Part shown: piece after piece, positions 62,950 to 64,000 of the stretch
Layout of the letters: the number at the start of each line of letters is the position of its first letter
How positions within the stretch are numbered: position 1 is the stretch's first letter
Assembly (NCBI RefSeq): GCF_008632335.1
Contig: NZ_VWXX01000004.1
Location: 124,001-188,000 of the forward strand
Length of the DNA: 64,000 bases
Direction of reading: 5' to 3'
Source: Thiohalocapsa marina
GTDB taxonomy: Bacteria; Pseudomonadota; Gammaproteobacteria; Chromatiales; Chromatiaceae
Notes under the pieces: generated by a model
Database searches by the model: none
What the model was told of the DNA's origin: nothing
Seen by the model: the letters and a program-made list of their open reading frames with translations, nothing else
Program-made: the position numbers and the translations under genes

Positions 62950-64000
62950 TCAGTACAGCGGCAGCAGCCAGGGCACCATGAGTACGCTGATGGCCATGGT
63001 CAGCAGCGTCAGGGGCAGACCGATGCGGATGAAGTCGACGAAGCGATAGTTGCCCGCGGTTGCGACCATGGTGTTGACGGGTGAGATAGGCGTCATAAAG
63101 CCCGTGGAGGCGGCGAGCGCAATGATCATGGCGAAAGGGTAGGGCGAGGCGCCCAGGGCCTCGGCGACGGCGAGCCCGACAGGGGCCAGCAGAAGCGCAT
63201 TGGCGGTGTTGACGATGAACAGGCCAAGCACGACGGTGATGGCGAACAACAGGGCCATGACAGCATAGGGGCCGGCATCGCCAACGGCGTAGGTCAGGGC
63301 GTCGGCGGCCATGGTAACGCCGCCGGTGCGCTCCAGGGCCAATGCAAAGGGCATCATGCCCACGATCAGGACGAGCGTCTTGAGCTGGATGGACTTGTAG
63401 GCCTTTTCCAGGCTGATGCAGCGGAAGAACACCATGAGCACGCAGCCGATGAGGGCGGCCTGCACGTTGGCCACCACGCCCGTGGCCATGAGCACGACCA
63501 CCAGCAGCAGCGTGAGAACCGCATAGGGTGCGCGCTTGGCGCCGGGCAGATACTCGTCGAGCTCCCGTGGCAGATTCAGCACGATGAGATCACCGGTCTC
63601 GCCCTGCAGCCGACGGATCGTCTTCCAGGGGCCGGCCAGCAGGACGGTATCGCCAACCTGAATCCGTTGCTCGCGCAGTCCGTGGGGCTCCAGCGCCTCG
63701 CTCGCGCGCCGCATGCCGACCACCGTCAGCTCGTAGCCCGTGAGCTGCTCGGCCTCCGCGACGGTCTTGCCGATGAAGCGCGAGGACTCCGGGATCATCA
63801 CCTCCAGCATGCCCACGGCCTGGGACTTGTCGACGAAATACCGTCCGGTCTGGGGCAGGATGTCGACGCCATAGCGCCGGCCCATCTCGTCGAGATCGAG
63901 CTGCGTGCGCTCGAGGTCGACGTCGATGAGTAGCACGTCGCCGGCCTGAAGCATCCGTTTCGGTCGACGCCGCAGTAGCTGGCGCGACCGTCCGACGCCG
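62950..64000 (-). CDS. SLC13-type permease with RCK-C (TrkA-C) domain, 5' part missing
   Basis: This inner-membrane carrier of the divalent-anion/sodium symporter (SLC13/CitT) superfamily is cut by the window edge; the frame is open to base 64000 on the minus strand. The visible part holds RCK-C (TrkA-C) sequence (about 63600-63960; LQAGDVLLIDVDLERTQLDLDE, VMIPESSRFIGKTVAEAEQL, GLREQRIQVGDTVLLAGP). About six membrane helices follow, including VNTANALLLAPVGLAVAEALG, then AASTGFMTPISPVNTMVATAGNY and the end PWLLPLY. Proteins of this layout may carry sulfate or organic anions. Convergent with the solute-binding protein gene. Confidence 0.88.
   Translation of the reverse strand, partial: GVGRSRQLLRRRPKRMLQAGDVLLIDVDLERTQLDLDEMGRRYGVDILPQTGRYFVDKSQAVGMLEVMIPESSRFIGKTVAEAEQLTGYELTVVGMRRASEALEPHGLREQRIQVGDTVLLAGPWKTIRRLQGETGDLIVLNLPRELDEYLPGAKRAPYAVLTLLLVVVLMATGVVANVQAALIGCVLMVFFRCISLEKAYKSIQLKTLVLIVGMMPFALALERTGGVTMAADALTYAVGDAGPYAVMALLFAITVVLGLFIVNTANALLLAPVGLAVAEALGASPYPFAMIIALAASTGFMTPISPVNTMVATAGNYRFVDFIRIGLPLTLLTMAISVLMVPWLLPLY

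Overview
This is a GC-rich, gene-dense chromosomal stretch from a Gram-negative bacterium, most likely a gammaproteobacterium. The evidence is the ileS-lspA pair at the left edge, several outer-membrane proteins (PldA, OprD-like, TamA, DUF481), an RND efflux pair and many lipoproteins. The abundance of osmotic-stress genes fits a marine or halophilic member of Chromatiales or a relative, but that placement is inference. I saw no rRNA, tRNA, CRISPR array, prophage or transposase gene. The ends cut through ileS (left) and an SLC13-type permease (right).

Layout. At 1-5.8 kb there is a plus-strand run: ileS (partial), lspA, a GluR0-like ligand-gated ion channel, rimK and an aspartoacylase-like zinc hydrolase. 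At 5.8-18.9 kb lie a large MscS-type channel, an AI-2E/PerM-type permease, a region with a perfect hairpin and a decayed frame, pldA, an RND pump with its adaptor, and a GntP permease next to a patatin. At 19.2-30.4 kb lie an alpha/beta hydrolase, a GGDEF-EAL protein, a VFT-sensing hybrid kinase, a dicarboxylate symporter fused to a solute-binding domain, and a 7TMR-DISM hybrid kinase. At 30.7-38.1 kb is a hydrolase/porin cluster: two exported MetX-like proteins, one carrying a second hydrolase domain, a cytosolic hydrolase with an orphan partner gene, and an OprD-like porin. At 38.5-45.4 kb is an apparent osmotic operon of a BCCT transporter, an OpuAC-type lipoprotein and a giant MscS-type channel. 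At 45.8-64 kb lie a PuuB-like oxidase, a lipoprotein lipase, a glycine-zipper lipoprotein, a Rap1a/Tai protein, a hydrolase-DUF481-tamA-tamB run, a third hybrid kinase, a PPK2 kinase, a DUF900 hydrolase, a solute-binding protein and the partial permease.

Themes. (1) The periplasmic amino-acid-binding (SBP_bac_3/VFT) fold is used in four ways: as an ion-channel gate, a kinase sensor, a fusion to a secondary transporter, and alone. (2) Osmotic functions recur: two large MscS channels plus the fossil of a third, a betaine-type transporter with an OpuAC-type binding protein, and DUF481. (3) Three hybrid kinases share one transmitter-receiver-tail module behind three different sensors. (4) At least nine genes encode serine hydrolases or lipases.

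Two families of dispersed, structured, non-coding repeats of about 100-160 bp lie between genes: family A (four copies) and family B (three copies). Both look like MITE/REP-type elements, and family A carries a terminator-like hairpin.
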